This document shows positions 1-10,600 of a DNA stretch of 57,001 nt, piece after piece (position 1 is the first letter of the stretch; each line of letters opens with the position of its first letter). The DNA is from a bacterium (GTDB lineage Bacteria > Sumerlaeota > Sumerlaeia > SLMS01): the NCBI GenBank assembly GCA_016125005.1, contig WGMQ01000064.1:1-57001 (forward strand). The letters are read 5' to 3'. Below the pieces are notes generated by a model. It was not told the DNA's origin, searched no databases, and was given only the letters and a program-made list of their open reading frames with translations. The position numbers and the translations under genes were made by a program.

Positions 1-512
1 ATCGCAGCGACGCGCGATAAGTCGAACAGTGCGTACTCGAACGCTGGGAGGAACGGTGCGAGACCAGCGCGTGCCTCGTCGGACAGCGCGAACAGCTCGC
101 CGAGCGACGTGGGCACTTCCCATTGCCGCGCGCCTTGGTACACCACGATCGGCATGACGGGCGCCAACCAGCCGTCGGTCGTCCCCTGCTTGCGCATTTC
201 CTGCCAGATGCGAGTCATGTAAATCAGCAGCCGTAGCGGCATCCAGCGGTCCGGCGTACTCTGATGTTCGAGGAGCACGTAGAGCCCCAGCTCGCCGCCC
301 TGCATGGGTACGCGGTAGAGGAGGTCGCTCTCAAACTCGTTGAACTCCTCGTCAACCCAAGTGCCGGGGACGATCTGGAGTTCTTCCCACGAGCATCGTT
401 CCGCCACGGCGCGTGGGATCACCTCGCGCAGAAACCCCGCCGCCGAATCGAGGCGGGTGAACAGCTCGCGAAACATCCGGTCGTGGGGGTTCTGGAGGAA
501 GTCATTGCCCAT
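1..512 (-). CDS. Rpn/YhgA-type nuclease-transposase family protein (partial)
   Basis: This gene runs off the left edge, so only the N-terminal ~170 residues are visible. Translation of the minus strand from the ATG at 512 begins MGNDFLQNPHDRMFRELF and continues with EELQIVPGTWVDEEF, SDLLYRVPM, LLEHQSTPDRWMPLRLL and PVMPIVVYQG. These are the conserved blocks of the Rpn (recombination-promoting nuclease, PD-(D/E)XK) family, also annotated as YhgA-like putative transposase. Family members are DNA endonucleases linked to RecA-independent recombination. No convincing ribosome site precedes the ATG at 512. An AGGAGG lies about 60 nt upstream, but no usual start codon sits next to it, so the start is tentative. 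The D and E/QxK catalytic residues appear present (SDLLY, LLEHQS). Confidence 0.8.
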   Translation of the reverse strand, partial: MGNDFLQNPHDRMFRELFTRLDSAAGFLREVIPRAVAERCSWEELQIVPGTWVDEEFNEFESDLLYRVPMQGGELGLYVLLEHQSTPDRWMPLRLLIYMTRIWQEMRKQGTTDGWLAPVMPIVVYQGARQWEVPTSLGELFALSDEARAGLAPFLPAFEYALFDLSRVAA

Positions 513-708
513 GCGCCACCGAAACGCCCGCTTGCGAAAGTGGCAAGCGGGAACGGGCAGGGGCGAGTAGATCGCCTCCTTTTGGATGCGGCGGGCTTGG
601 TGGTGCGATCTGTCATGCAATCCGCTCCAAATCGTCTTGCGCCCGTCACCGGCATTGGGGCCCGTGACTGTCTTCGAGACAAGCCCCAGCCCCTTCGAGG
701 TCGTAACG

Positions 709-2268
709 ATGAGGAAATCCACACGTCGCTTCGCGCGACTCAGCACCGCCTTGTGCCTGCTTCTTGCCTTCCAGGCCCAGAATGCAGCCGCTCAGTCCCA
801 GCCCCCGGAAGCCGTCAACCAGCAGGATGAGGTCATCAACATCACGCTCGCGCCAGGCCAAACGGCTGACGATGCCATTCGAATCCTCCGCTCCGACGAT
901 AAGTTCGAAACAAACGACTATGTGACCGAGGCGATCGAGGTCTTCAACACGGAGGCCTTCGAGTTGGCGCTCCTGATCAGCCAGGCAGTGGCCCAGGAAC
1001 GCGGCGTAGTGCGCACCGTCAAGACCCAGCCGACGGACGGATCGCCTGTTCGGTTCTTCATCGTCGTCACTACCACCCGCCAGCAGCTCGATTCGGTTCG
1101 CCAGACCATCAAGTCGCTCGACCTTCCTGGTACCGTCAGCAGTCAGGGACGCTCCCGTGTGGCGGTCCGGACTCGCTACCGGCGCGCTTCGGAGATCGCC
1201 ACCCTCCTTCGGGCCACCCGCCTCAGCAGCCTCGGCCGGGTGGTGGCCGACGACGCCACCAACACGCTCTACTTCGACGACAGCGCCTACGTCAGCAAGG
1301 CGACCCAGAAGTACCTGCGTTTCTACGACGTTCCCCAGCCCCAGATCGAGTTCGATGTCCAGATCATCGAGGTGCGGGAGGACGACGCCGGCAAGCTCGG
1401 TCTCGACTGGGATGCGTGGAAGCGTACCGTTGGCGGACAGGTGGGCTTCACCGCCAATCAGTTCGAAGGTGGGGAGCGCTTCGCCCGGCTCGACACCCTG
1501 CTGACCCTCGACGCCAGTTCCCTCGCCAGCTTCCTCAACTACACCGTTCAGGAAGGGAACGCCAATGTGGTTCAGCGCTCCCGGCTCAACGCCTCCAACC
1601 TGGACCCGGCTGTGATCTCCGATGTGCGACGGGTGCCATACTATGACCACGTCCGCTCCGAGCGCACCCCCGTCGTCGTGACCGAGACGAATCCCCAAGT
1701 CGATGCCTACACCGAGTATGAAGAAGACGAGGCGGCCGCCAACCGCAGCCGCGTCGTCACCATCGTCCCCGGTTCCACGAACCGCCTTGTCGACCTTTCC
1801 TCCGAGGAGGAAGGCCTCCTCATCAGCATCGCGCCGGTCATCGCCACCGACTCGGTCCAGGCGGAGATTGATATCGCCATGAACACCGTCACCGGCTACG
1901 ATACCGTCGACCGCCCGATCCTGACAGAGCAGAACCTCAACAACCGCTTCACGCTACAGAACGGCGAGCAACTGCTTCTGGGGACCCTGGAACGCGAGCG
2001 CTCGGTCAATTCGCGTCGCGGTATTCCCGGCCTCAAGGACATCCCCGTCATCAAGTACCTGTTCAGCGTCGAGACGCGCCGCAACGAGCGGTCCCGCCTC
2101 TTCATCCTCGCCACGCCGCGCTTTTCCAACGTGGGCTTCGCCGCCCGCTCGATCGAGGAAATCGACGCAACCGATCTGCTTCGCATCGAGGAACGCGATC
2201 CGGTTCTGGAGGACGGCGTCATGGGCGACAAGATCCTCCCAGATAACGCTGTCCCACATCGCGATTGA
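709..2268 (+). CDS. Secretin (GspD/PilQ superfamily), stand-alone
   Basis: 519 aa with a Sec signal peptide (about residues 1-28, ending AQNAAAQ). N-terminal N-domain-like repeats (about 30-210) precede a C-terminal secretin core with the typical end 'RRGIPGLKDIPVIKYLFS' and 'RSRLFILATPRF'. Secretins form the outer-membrane channel of type II secretion, type IV pili or competence machines. No other secretion gene adjoins it; the nearest related gene is the pseudopilin at 20.5 kb. At about 519 residues it is shorter than typical GspD (650-700). The ATG at 709 is chosen because GAGGT lies about 9 nt upstream and the signal peptide starts here. The gene is followed closely by a membrane protein gene on the same strand. 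Confidence 0.85.
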   Translation: MRKSTRRFARLSTALCLLLAFQAQNAAAQSQPPEAVNQQDEVINITLAPGQTADDAIRILRSDDKFETNDYVTEAIEVFNTEAFELALLISQAVAQERGVVRTVKTQPTDGSPVRFFIVVTTTRQQLDSVRQTIKSLDLPGTVSSQGRSRVAVRTRYRRASEIATLLRATRLSSLGRVVADDATNTLYFDDSAYVSKATQKYLRFYDVPQPQIEFDVQIIEVREDDAGKLGLDWDAWKRTVGGQVGFTANQFEGGERFARLDTLLTLDASSLASFLNYTVQEGNANVVQRSRLNASNLDPAVISDVRRVPYYDHVRSERTPVVVTETNPQVDAYTEYEEDEAAANRSRVVTIVPGSTNRLVDLSSEEEGLLISIAPVIATDSVQAEIDIAMNTVTGYDTVDRPILTEQNLNNRFTLQNGEQLLLGTLERERSVNSRRGIPGLKDIPVIKYLFSVETRRNERSRLFILATPRFSNVGFAARSIEEIDATDLLRIEERDPVLEDGVMGDKILPDNAVPHRD

Positions 2269-2320
2269 CCCTGGAAACGTTCGTTTTACGGTCAAGCAAT
2301 CTCAGGGTGGGGAGCGACCA

Positions 2321-4705
2321 ATGTTGAATGGGCTGAGGGAGCGGGCTACGGCCCGCTCCCGCAAAATCATCCTGCGGCACGGGCTCGCCGTTGGGTGTTT
2401 GTTCCTTTTCTCCCTCGCCATCTATGGTCCGACGCTGTGGCTTCCCTTTTCACTCATCGACGACGGTCGTCTCGGGGAGATGGCCGCAGGCGTGGTCGAG
2501 AAGGGGACGACTTCCGGCCTCCTCGCCGGGTTCCGCGAAACCATCAAGCCGGAGGAGAACTTCCTCGGTCCCGCCATGCGCTGGCTGGTGACACTGCAAT
2601 ACCTTCTCTTCGGCGGTGAGGCCTGGCTCTGGCACGCCGCCAAGATCCTCCAGCACGTTTCCCTAGCGATCGGTATTTATTGCCTGGCGCTCCAGACCGG
2701 TGCCCGCCGAGTCGCGGCCGTTGGTGCATCGCTATTCTGCACGCTGATGGACGCACCAAGCGCCCAGGCGGGATTCCAGAGCTACGCCATCAACTACGCC
2801 CGCCTTTTCACCACCGACAGCGTCTTCATCCCCTTTGCCGTTTGGGGGATGGTGTTCTTCCTCCGCGCGCTCAGGGCAGCCGATTGGCGTGGTACCGTGT
2901 GGCCCGGCCTCGGGCTGATTGTCTGCTTCGGACTCGCGGGACTTACAAAGCTCAACTTCATCCCCTTGGCGATCGCCATGATGCTTGGGGGCATCCTCTG
3001 GACAATCACCGCCGCACTGCTGCGACAGAGGGTCATTGTTGGTCTCTGTGTGCTTGGCCAGACTGTGATCGCCATCCTGCCCGGTTTGTTATTCTTCCAG
3101 CCATGGAAGAAGCAGAGCGTCACCGGCTACGAGTCGACCAAGATCGCCACGAGCCTTTCGTCCTGGCTGACGAATGCCACGCCTTACGCCGAGGGGATGG
3201 TGGAGGTCGCTTCGCTGCTCCTCCCCATTGCCATTGTGGCCGTACTGATCCTGCTGGGTTGGGGCGCATGGGTACTCTTCCGCGACCGCCAGGGAAACCG
3301 TGCGATCTTCGGCCTGTCCATCATCTGTCTATGCTTCGGGGGCGCCTTCGCGTTTCAGGCCCTTTGGCCCATTGTCATCGCCCGCTACTCCATCACCTTT
3401 GCCCCCTTCTTCGCGATTCTCTTCGTGCGCGGAATCGAGGCTACGGCGATGGCTTGTGCAGTGTTCCTGGCCTCGGCGCCGAAGATCCGCGCTGCGGCCA
3501 TTCTGGCTGTCGGCACGGTGCTCGGCGCGCTGGTGTGGTCGTTGCTCTTCCGCCCCTATTACGAGTTGACCCTGCCCTCCCCCGGACGCCAGCGCGCCTT
3601 CCTGATCCCCATTGCCGTCGCGGTGACCGTCGTCACTGTCGCAGCGCTTTGCTCGCTCGCACCTCTCAAGTTTCGCTTCCGTGACTGGTTGAGAGCGCCC
3701 GCCTTGTTCCTGGTGCTTGGACACCTGCTTTGGATGACTCCGTTGCTGGTGCGGCACACCCACGAGGTCATTCGCGGCTACATGACACGCGAGCAGCAGA
3801 TCGGGGTACTGCTGGAGGAAGTGCGCCGTGTTTCACCCACCGTTCCGGAGGGGCAGACCGCCACCATCTACGTTAACCTGCCGAACGGCGAAGAATTCTG
3901 GTCCATCCCACTGGTCGCTCGCCATTACTTCGGGATCAAGAACATCAAACCCGGGCGTATCCAACCGGGTAAGCCTTTCAACCCAACCCCATATGATCGC
4001 GTCGTGTCGCTCGTCAGCACCCGTCAGCGGACCGAATCGAACCTCCCACCGATCCTCGAGGGGGCAGTACTCGACAACCTGCCGATCCCGACCGGCAACG
4101 CCCCCGCGCTGGTGCTGGAACCGGGCAAGCCGCAGAGCTTCAAGCTCGCCCTCTCGCGGGCATCCACTGTGGTGATGCTCGGGGTGGAGGGGGATCCGCT
4201 CGCGTGGGACCCAAGGCTTGACCTGGTGATCAGCATCAGCACCGCCGAGAAGCCCGACCTCGCCATGGTGACCTTCCGAACGGAGGACGTGCCGCGCGGG
4301 CGCACCGGCCAGCCAGTCATTGTCCTTCCCGAGCCCATCAACCTTCCCGGCGGGGTGGAACTGGATTGTCGTTTTGAGGCGAAGGCCAGCCAGACCGTGG
4401 GCGTCAGCGATGTCAGCACCGGGCGCATCATCCTGACCCGCGGTTCGTCAATCGCCGGCCAGTCGATCCCGCCGACTCCCCGCCTGAGGTTGGTGGCTTT
4501 TGATCCCGCCAGCCCCCGCATGGAAGTCATCGTGGATGAACATTTCACCACGACGCATCATGTCACCCTGAGCCCTGCTGGACTGCTCATTGGGTATGCG
4601 CGAAAGACGCTTTGGCATCAGGCGCGCATCCCACTTGCCGACCGGCTGTATCGCTACAACGACCACATCCAGATCGCCCGGGTGCCGGGGCCGACGAAGA
4701 ACTGA
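2321..4705 (+). CDS. Large polytopic membrane protein, GT-C glycosyltransferase-like
   Basis: 794 aa with about a dozen hydrophobic segments in the first ~470 residues and a soluble, probably extracytoplasmic C-terminal ~320 residues. The first loop after TM1 contains acidic 'LIDDGRLGEM', a place where GT-C glycosyltransferases (oligosaccharyl or mannosyl transferases using lipid-linked sugars) carry catalytic acids. That is the only reason for the tentative label. GGGGAG lies 7 nt before the ATG. It follows the secretin by 52 nt on the same strand, so the two may be cotranscribed. I do not recognise a closer family. Confidence 0.5.
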   Translation: MLNGLRERATARSRKIILRHGLAVGCLFLFSLAIYGPTLWLPFSLIDDGRLGEMAAGVVEKGTTSGLLAGFRETIKPEENFLGPAMRWLVTLQYLLFGGEAWLWHAAKILQHVSLAIGIYCLALQTGARRVAAVGASLFCTLMDAPSAQAGFQSYAINYARLFTTDSVFIPFAVWGMVFFLRALRAADWRGTVWPGLGLIVCFGLAGLTKLNFIPLAIAMMLGGILWTITAALLRQRVIVGLCVLGQTVIAILPGLLFFQPWKKQSVTGYESTKIATSLSSWLTNATPYAEGMVEVASLLLPIAIVAVLILLGWGAWVLFRDRQGNRAIFGLSIICLCFGGAFAFQALWPIVIARYSITFAPFFAILFVRGIEATAMACAVFLASAPKIRAAAILAVGTVLGALVWSLLFRPYYELTLPSPGRQRAFLIPIAVAVTVVTVAALCSLAPLKFRFRDWLRAPALFLVLGHLLWMTPLLVRHTHEVIRGYMTREQQIGVLLEEVRRVSPTVPEGQTATIYVNLPNGEEFWSIPLVARHYFGIKNIKPGRIQPGKPFNPTPYDRVVSLVSTRQRTESNLPPILEGAVLDNLPIPTGNAPALVLEPGKPQSFKLALSRASTVVMLGVEGDPLAWDPRLDLVISISTAEKPDLAMVTFRTEDVPRGRTGQPVIVLPEPINLPGGVELDCRFEAKASQTVGVSDVSTGRIILTRGSSIAGQSIPPTPRLRLVAFDPASPRMEVIVDEHFTTTHHVTLSPAGLLIGYARKTLWHQARIPLADRLYRYNDHIQIARVPGPTKN

Positions 4706-4712
4706 TCTGACC

Positions 4713-5879
4713 TCAGTTCGGTGCGCCAGCGAAGAGGATCGACGTCTCGTTGCCGTCGGCCACGAAGATGCGGTCCAGAGCCAGCGCCACCAGTCCTTCG
4801 ATGGGCGCGCGGTCGCGCACCTGAGGCGGCAGGAAGCGGACTTGGCGGTCGTTGGGAGAAAGGTGCGTCTCATAGCTGGCCTTGATCAGTTGCCAGAAGC
4901 CAAGCGTCGTCTCGTGAGGGCTCAGCGAAACCATCACCGCATCCGGGTCGATGAACTGCGCCAAATCGCAGAGTAGCTGCCCCAGACGGTCCGCCATTTC
5001 CTGAAGGGCCGCCTTCGCATCTGTCGAACCGGCCTCCGCCGCATCAATTAGCGACTGGAGATTCTTCGCACCGGGCTTGCGCTCCTTCGGGGAAAGGCGC
5101 TGCACCGCGTGCTTGAAGCTGTCGTTGATTGAAGCGGAGCTTTCGCCCGCGAAGTGATGGACGCCGTGCCAGACTTTCCGTTCCAGCACCAGCGCCCCGC
5201 CAACGCCCAGCGGCGCATCGCCGACCGAATCGCGGATGAAAAGATAGACCAGGCTGTCGATGCCTTCCTTGGCACTGATGCGGGAGAGCTCGCCCATGGC
5301 GCCCACGTTGGCGTCGTTTTCGACCACGACTTCCTTGCGATAGAGCTCCTGCAGAGCCTCCTCGACCATGACCTCGCGCCAGTTGTGGAACATGTTCGCC
5401 CGAACCACACCGGTCTCCCGGTCAATCACGCCGGGGGCGCCGATGGCGATTACCGTCGCCTTGCGGAAGTCCTCCGGCGACTTGGCCGAGAGTTCGTCGA
5501 GCATCGTCGTGAGAAGCTGGAGCAACGGCTCGCCTCGGTTCACCGAGCGGTGGGTCCTGGTCAACTCGCGGCCCTGCAGGTCCGCGATGATGGCGCTGGC
5601 ATGATCCAGCCCCACTTCAATCGCGATCACCGTGTGTACCGTGTGGCGGACCTGGAGAAAAATCGGGCAGCGGCCCCCCTTGGATCCGGGCTTCCCCTTC
5701 TCGACTTCCTCGACCAGTCCCTCCTCGATCAGGTAGTTGAGGATCTGGGTGATGGCCGAGCGATCAAGTCCCGTGCGATCCGCAAGCTGAACTCTGGAAA
5801 TATTGGGGTTACGGTGAATCTCTGTCAGGACAATGGAGCGATTGATTCGTGAGGAAATGACTGTATTCAGCTTTTTCAT
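4713..5879 (-). CDS. ROK-family transcriptional regulator
   Basis: 388 aa. The N-terminal winged helix-turn-helix (about 10-70: 'SRVQLADRTGLDRSAITQILNYLIEEGLV') is followed by a ROK domain with 'EVGLDHASAIIADLQG', 'IGAPGVIDRETG' and 'VVENDANVGAMGELS'. Members are NagC/Mlc/XylR-like repressors that sense sugars. Instead of the usual CxCGxxGC zinc cluster the region reads 'GALVLERKVWHGVHHFAGES', so the canonical zinc cysteines are absent and sugar-kinase activity is unlikely. Start choice is open: the ATG at 5879 gives the usual ROK N-terminus but a poor ribosome site, while an in-frame TTG at 5927 has GAGAGG close upstream. It converges on the membrane protein gene with a 7-nt gap. No sugar gene adjoins it. 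Confidence 0.88.
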   Translation of the reverse strand: MKKLNTVISSRINRSIVLTEIHRNPNISRVQLADRTGLDRSAITQILNYLIEEGLVEEVEKGKPGSKGGRCPIFLQVRHTVHTVIAIEVGLDHASAIIADLQGRELTRTHRSVNRGEPLLQLLTTMLDELSAKSPEDFRKATVIAIGAPGVIDRETGVVRANMFHNWREVMVEEALQELYRKEVVVENDANVGAMGELSRISAKEGIDSLVYLFIRDSVGDAPLGVGGALVLERKVWHGVHHFAGESSASINDSFKHAVQRLSPKERKPGAKNLQSLIDAAEAGSTDAKAALQEMADRLGQLLCDLAQFIDPDAVMVSLSPHETTLGFWQLIKASYETHLSPNDRQVRFLPPQVRDRAPIEGLVALALDRIFVADGNETSILFAGAPN

Positions 5880-6041
5880 GGGCAGGGGCACCGTTGGTCT
5901 CGAACTCTGGTTGAGAGGCTGGTTCAATCAACCTCTCGGAGGCAAGTTCGATTTGGAGCGATCAGCGCAATTGCACAACTTGGGAGGTGACGAGGTCAAG
6001 GAAGACAGCAGCGGTCCTCATTCACTGACCACACATCCCAG

Positions 6042-6080
6042 AAACGAAAACAGGCCGGCGCGCCAATGGCAGCCGGCCTG
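6042..6080 (-). terminator. Rho-independent terminator of purA
   Basis: A 9-bp perfect stem (CAGGCCGGC at 6051-6059 with GCCGGCCTG at 6072-6080) lies just past the purA stop. Read on the minus strand it is followed by a T-rich tract (complement of gaaacgaaaa). Confidence 0.85.
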
Positions 6081-6106
6081 TGGTGACTTGTATCGGCGGA
6101 GCCTGT

Positions 6107-7384
6107 TCAGCTCATGCGAATCGTCTGGCGGCGGTCCGGACCGACGCTGACGATCTTGATCGGCACGCCCATGAGTTGTTCAAGGCGCGCGATGTAGTTG
6201 AGGGCCTTTTCGGGAAACTCGCGCGGTGCGCGGATTTCCGAAAGCTCGAGACCCCAGCCGGGCATGGTCTCATAGACCGGCTTGGCGTGCTTGAGCTGCT
6301 CCAGGTCGAACGGCATGAACTCGACCCGGCCGCTCGGCGTGTCGTAGTGTGTGCAGATATGGATCTCGTCGAAGATGCTGAGGACGTCGAGCTTCGTGAG
6401 GGTGATCTCCGTGCAGCCGGAGATCTGGAGCGCGCGGCGCGTGGCCGGGCCGTCGAACCAACCGCAGCGACGCGGGCGACCCGTGGTGGCGCCGAACTCG
6501 CCGCCCTCCTGACGCATGCGCACGCCCACCTCATTGTCCAGTTCCGTCGGCATCGGGCCCGACCCGACACGCGTCGTATAGGCCTTCACAATGCCGATGA
6601 TGTTGTCGACGTAGCGAGGGCTGATACCGAGGCCCGTGCAGGCGCCGCCCGGCGAGGGGTTCGAGGAAGTCACAAAGGGATAGGTGCCGAAATCCACGTC
6701 CAAGAGCACGCCCTGGGCGCCTTCGGCGAGCACCGTCTTACCGGCGGCGATCTGCTGGTTCAGGTAGGTCACCGTGTCGGCGATGTAGGGGGATAGCTTG
6801 GCGCCACAGGCCAGCAGTTCTTCCAGCAGCGGTTCGGCCTCAAGGGCCTCGACGCCGAAGAACTTCGTCAGCACGTCGTTGCAATACTGGGCGAACTCGC
6901 GATAGCGGGCGGCGAAGTGATCCTTGTTCCGCAGGTCGCAGGCGCGCAGGCCGCGACGGGCCATCTTCTCCGCATAGGCGCTGCCGATGCCCTTGCCGGT
7001 GGTGCCGATGCGGGCCGAGCCGAGGGCCTGCTCACGGGCACGGTCAAGCGCTGCGTGCTGGGGGAGGATCAGGTGAGCCTGCTCGCTGAGCAGCAGCTTC
7101 CCTTCCACGCTGAAGCCGTTGTGCTCGATCTCGCGGATTTCCTCGGTAAGGCCGCGGATGTCCACCACGACACCGTTGCCGATGACGCTGACCACGCCCT
7201 GATGCAGGATGCCTGAGGGAAGCGTGTGGAGCACATACTTGTCCCCATTGATGACCACCGTGTGACCGGCGTTGTTTCCCCCTTGGTAGCGAGCCACCAC
7301 ATCCATCTTCGGCGAAAGGTAATCGACGATCTTTCCTTTGCCTTCATCGCCCCACTGGCAGCCAACAAGTACGGTTACGGGCAC
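6107..7384 (-). CDS. purA: Adenylosuccinate synthetase
   Basis: 425 aa, the normal size for PurA. It converts IMP, aspartate and GTP to adenylosuccinate in AMP synthesis, in the cytosol. Near the N-terminus are the P-loop 'GCQWGDEGKGK' and 'GGNNAGHTV'. Further on are 'GTTGKGIGSAYAEK', 'LAEGAQGVLLDVDFGTYPFVTSSN' and 'TTGRPRRCGW'. The start is a GTG at 7384 with AAGGAG about 8 nt upstream. The longer reading frame upstream has no conserved residues. It is monocistronic, with its own terminator downstream. Confidence 0.97.
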   Translation of the reverse strand: MPVTVLVGCQWGDEGKGKIVDYLSPKMDVVARYQGGNNAGHTVVINGDKYVLHTLPSGILHQGVVSVIGNGVVVDIRGLTEEIREIEHNGFSVEGKLLLSEQAHLILPQHAALDRAREQALGSARIGTTGKGIGSAYAEKMARRGLRACDLRNKDHFAARYREFAQYCNDVLTKFFGVEALEAEPLLEELLACGAKLSPYIADTVTYLNQQIAAGKTVLAEGAQGVLLDVDFGTYPFVTSSNPSPGGACTGLGISPRYVDNIIGIVKAYTTRVGSGPMPTELDNEVGVRMRQEGGEFGATTGRPRRCGWFDGPATRRALQISGCTEITLTKLDVLSIFDEIHICTHYDTPSGRVEFMPFDLEQLKHAKPVYETMPGWGLELSEIRAPREFPEKALNYIARLEQLMGVPIKIVSVGPDRRQTIRMS

Positions 7385-7603
7385 GCTCTGACTCCTTGCA
7401 TCCCTTGGATTGGGCTGGTTTTGAAACCGGGGAGTGGTATGCCCCGTGACATTTCGGGGACAAGCCGTTTTTCCGGCTCCCGCGCACCTTAGTACTCCGA
7501 GCCCCACCGAAACCGGGTCCGCGACCACGCTCCGCTCCTTTGCTGTTGTGCTTGGTGGGCTCCCGCCCAAGCTCCCCCCTTGTCCACCCAAGGAGATCGG
7601 ATC

Positions 7604-10600
7604 ATGGGCGATGTTTCACCGGCAAGGGGCCCATACTATTGGGGCCACCTGAGTTTGATTTACCTGTGTTTCTTCCTGTCCGGCGTCGCCGGACTTGTCT
7701 ATCAGGTGGTGTGGGCCAAGTATCTCGCACTCCATGTGGGAAGCACCGGGATGTCGCACCTGATCGTGCTGTCGACGTTCATGGGAGGGCTTGCCCTGGG
7801 GAGTTTCCTGCTTGGGCGGCTGGTCGATCGGGTCAAGGCCCCGGTCATGCTTTTCGTAGGGTTGGAACTGGGCATCGCCCTGTTCGCTGGCGTGCTGCTG
7901 GAGCCACTACTGGAGCTGAGCCGCTGGAGTTTCGTGTCCCTTGCACGCTCGTCCGGCGTGCAGGCCTCCAGCCTCTGGCTCGTCGTCGGCAAGGTGGCCG
8001 CGTGCGTGACAGTGCTGCTAATTCCAACGATCCTCATGGGGGGAACGCTCCCCGCCATGAGTCGCCATGTGGTACAATCACTATCCGGCGTCGGCCCACA
8101 GATATCGTGGCTCTACTTCGTCAACAGCCTAGGCGCGGTGGTCGGTTGCCTGCTGGCGGGATTCTACCTGATCAGCGCCGTGGGCCTTCAACTGAGCGTC
8201 ATGACCGCTGCCGTGCTCAACGTCACCGCGGCATTGATGGCCGTGGTAGGCGCGCGGCTCGCGCGCGAGTCCCGCGCCAGTGCCTTACCCGCCGACACGG
8301 AGGACCGCGAGGAGAGCGATGCCGGTGTTTCCGCCCGCACCTTTTCCCTGGTGATTCTCGGCTGCGCCGGACTTTCCGGCGCCGTGTCGATGATGTACGA
8401 GGTGGCCTGGATTCGTCTTCTCACGCTCGTGCTTGGCTCCTCCACCTACTCGTTCTCGCTGATGCTGGCGGCGTTTATCCTCGGCCTCTCGATCGGCGGA
8501 GCGCTGCTGTCGCTCAAGAAGACCCGCAGGGGTTACACGGTGATCTTCGGCGCCTGCGAGATCGCCGTCGGTCTCACCATCCTGCTGTCGATCCCCTTCT
8601 ACGTGAGGCTTCCCTACTGGTTCAACCAGGTGGCCTCGTCGCTGGCCCGCGAGCCGGAGACCTTTGGCATTTACCAGGGAGCGCAGTTCCTCATGTGCGC
8701 GCTGGTGATGCTGGTGCCAACGATCCTGCAGGGCGTGACCTTTCCGGCGGCGACGAAGCTCCTGGCCAACTCGGTTTCGGGACTCGGCGGGCGCGTCGGG
8801 CTCGTGCTGGCCGTCAACACCGTGGGCACAGTGCTGGGGACGCTCTTCGCCGGGCTGGTCGGTCTGCCGCTGCTTGGCATCCAGGGGACGCTCGAACTGG
8901 CGATCCTGACGAACTGTGCGCTTGGGGCGGTGATCCTGATGGTGGCCGCGCCGGGGCACTGGAAATCGCGGACCATGATCGCAGCCGCCGTTGCCTGCGT
9001 CGTCGTCGGTGGCTGGTACGCGCTCTCGCGCGATGTGTGGAACCGTGAAGTCATGCTCTCCGCCTCCTATCGCGCCCGCGAGCGATGGGACAGCTTCCGG
9101 CAACTGGAGCTTTCCGTCTCCCATCGCGAAACCGTCTTCTATCGCGACGGACTCGACGCCACCGTGGCGGTTCAGGACGAGCCGGACCAGTTCGGTACCG
9201 ATCGCATGTTGGTCATCAACGGCAAGGTCGACGCATCCACCTCGGTTGCCGGGGACCTGCTGACGCAAAAAATGCTGTCCCACCTCCCGCTGCTGACCCA
9301 CCCCAACCCGAAGCGCGTCCTGATCATTGGCCTCGGTAGCGGCGCGACCGTGGGCGCGGTCCTTCCCTACAAGGAAGTGGAGAAGATCGACTTCGTTGAA
9401 ATCTCCCGCGACATCATCGACGTGTCGCCCATGTTTGAGTCGGTGAATGGTCGCTACTGGGAGGACCCGCGCGTGACCGCCTACTGCGAGGACGCGAAGA
9501 CCTTCCTCCAGCTTCAGGACGAACCCTACGACGTCATCATCAGTGAACCCACCAACCCGTGGATTTCCGGCGTGGCGGGCGTTTTTTCCACCGAGTTCTA
9601 CGAGGAGTGCTCGCGGCGACTCGCGCCCGGTGGCCTCTTTGTCCAGTGGATCCAGACTTACGAGATGGAGGACCATGTCGTCTACTCGATGATCGAGACC
9701 ATGACGGGCACCTTCCCCTGCTACACCGCGTGGAATCCGCTGCGAACCGATACGATCTTCATGGCTTCGCATGAACCCTACGGACCGAACTTCCCGCGAA
9801 TGGAGGAGCGAATCGCACGCGAGACCGTGCAGCGCAGCCTCACATTCGTCGATATCAAGGACCTGGTCCCGATCCTCGCCATGCAGATGGCTGACCGTGC
9901 GAAGTCCCCCGGCCACGTCCCTTGGACGGGCATCACCCACTCCGACTACCACCCCTACCTAGACTATCAGGCGCCGCGCGGATTCTTCATCGGACGCAAT
10001 GCCGCCGGGATCAGCTTCCTCGACGACCGCTCCCGTTCGCCCGCGCGGGCGAACCTGTGGCTGGCGGCCCTACTGAAGGAACGTCCCGCCACGGCGCACG
10101 AACTCCGCACCTGCGCCATGCACGCACAGCGCTATGGTTCGCTCTTCCCCGGCGCCGCCCAGATGTGGAGCCGCGCCTGGGCGGAGCAATTCCCCGAGGA
10201 CGGCGACGCGCAGCGGACCTGGATGCTGCTCGCTCCTGCAAGCCAGGACACCATGACAAAGGCGGCCCCCGGCGATATGCTCCTCTCGTTCGAGCTGGCC
10301 CGCATCCAGCGGCTCGGCACGGCGCTGCGGCAGCAGGCTTCCGTGCTAAAAGCTCCCGACTACACTGGGCTCCAGGAAGCGATCGACCGGGTGATGGCTG
10401 CCTTCCCGTCCGCCCCGGAGGCCGATGTGCTTCGCTATTGGCGCGGAGTGATCCTTCATGATCAGGGAGAATACGCGGCGGCGGCGGCCGAGCTGGCAGC
10501 CTCGGCGGAATCACTCCGGTCTCGCCGCTCCGTTACGCAGATGCAGCAGGCGGGCCTTGAACTGGTCCGCTGCCACTTGGCCCTCGACGGACCCACTGCC

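Noticed and set aside
264..830. Plus-strand open frames at the left edge
   Set aside because: They are antisense to the Rpn-type gene or overlap the intergenic region; their products are low-complexity with no conserved motif.
8285..9952. 555-aa minus-strand open frame inside the spermidine-synthase-like gene
   Set aside because: Arg/His/Gly-rich product typical of a GC-rich shadow frame; the plus-strand frame has clear domains.
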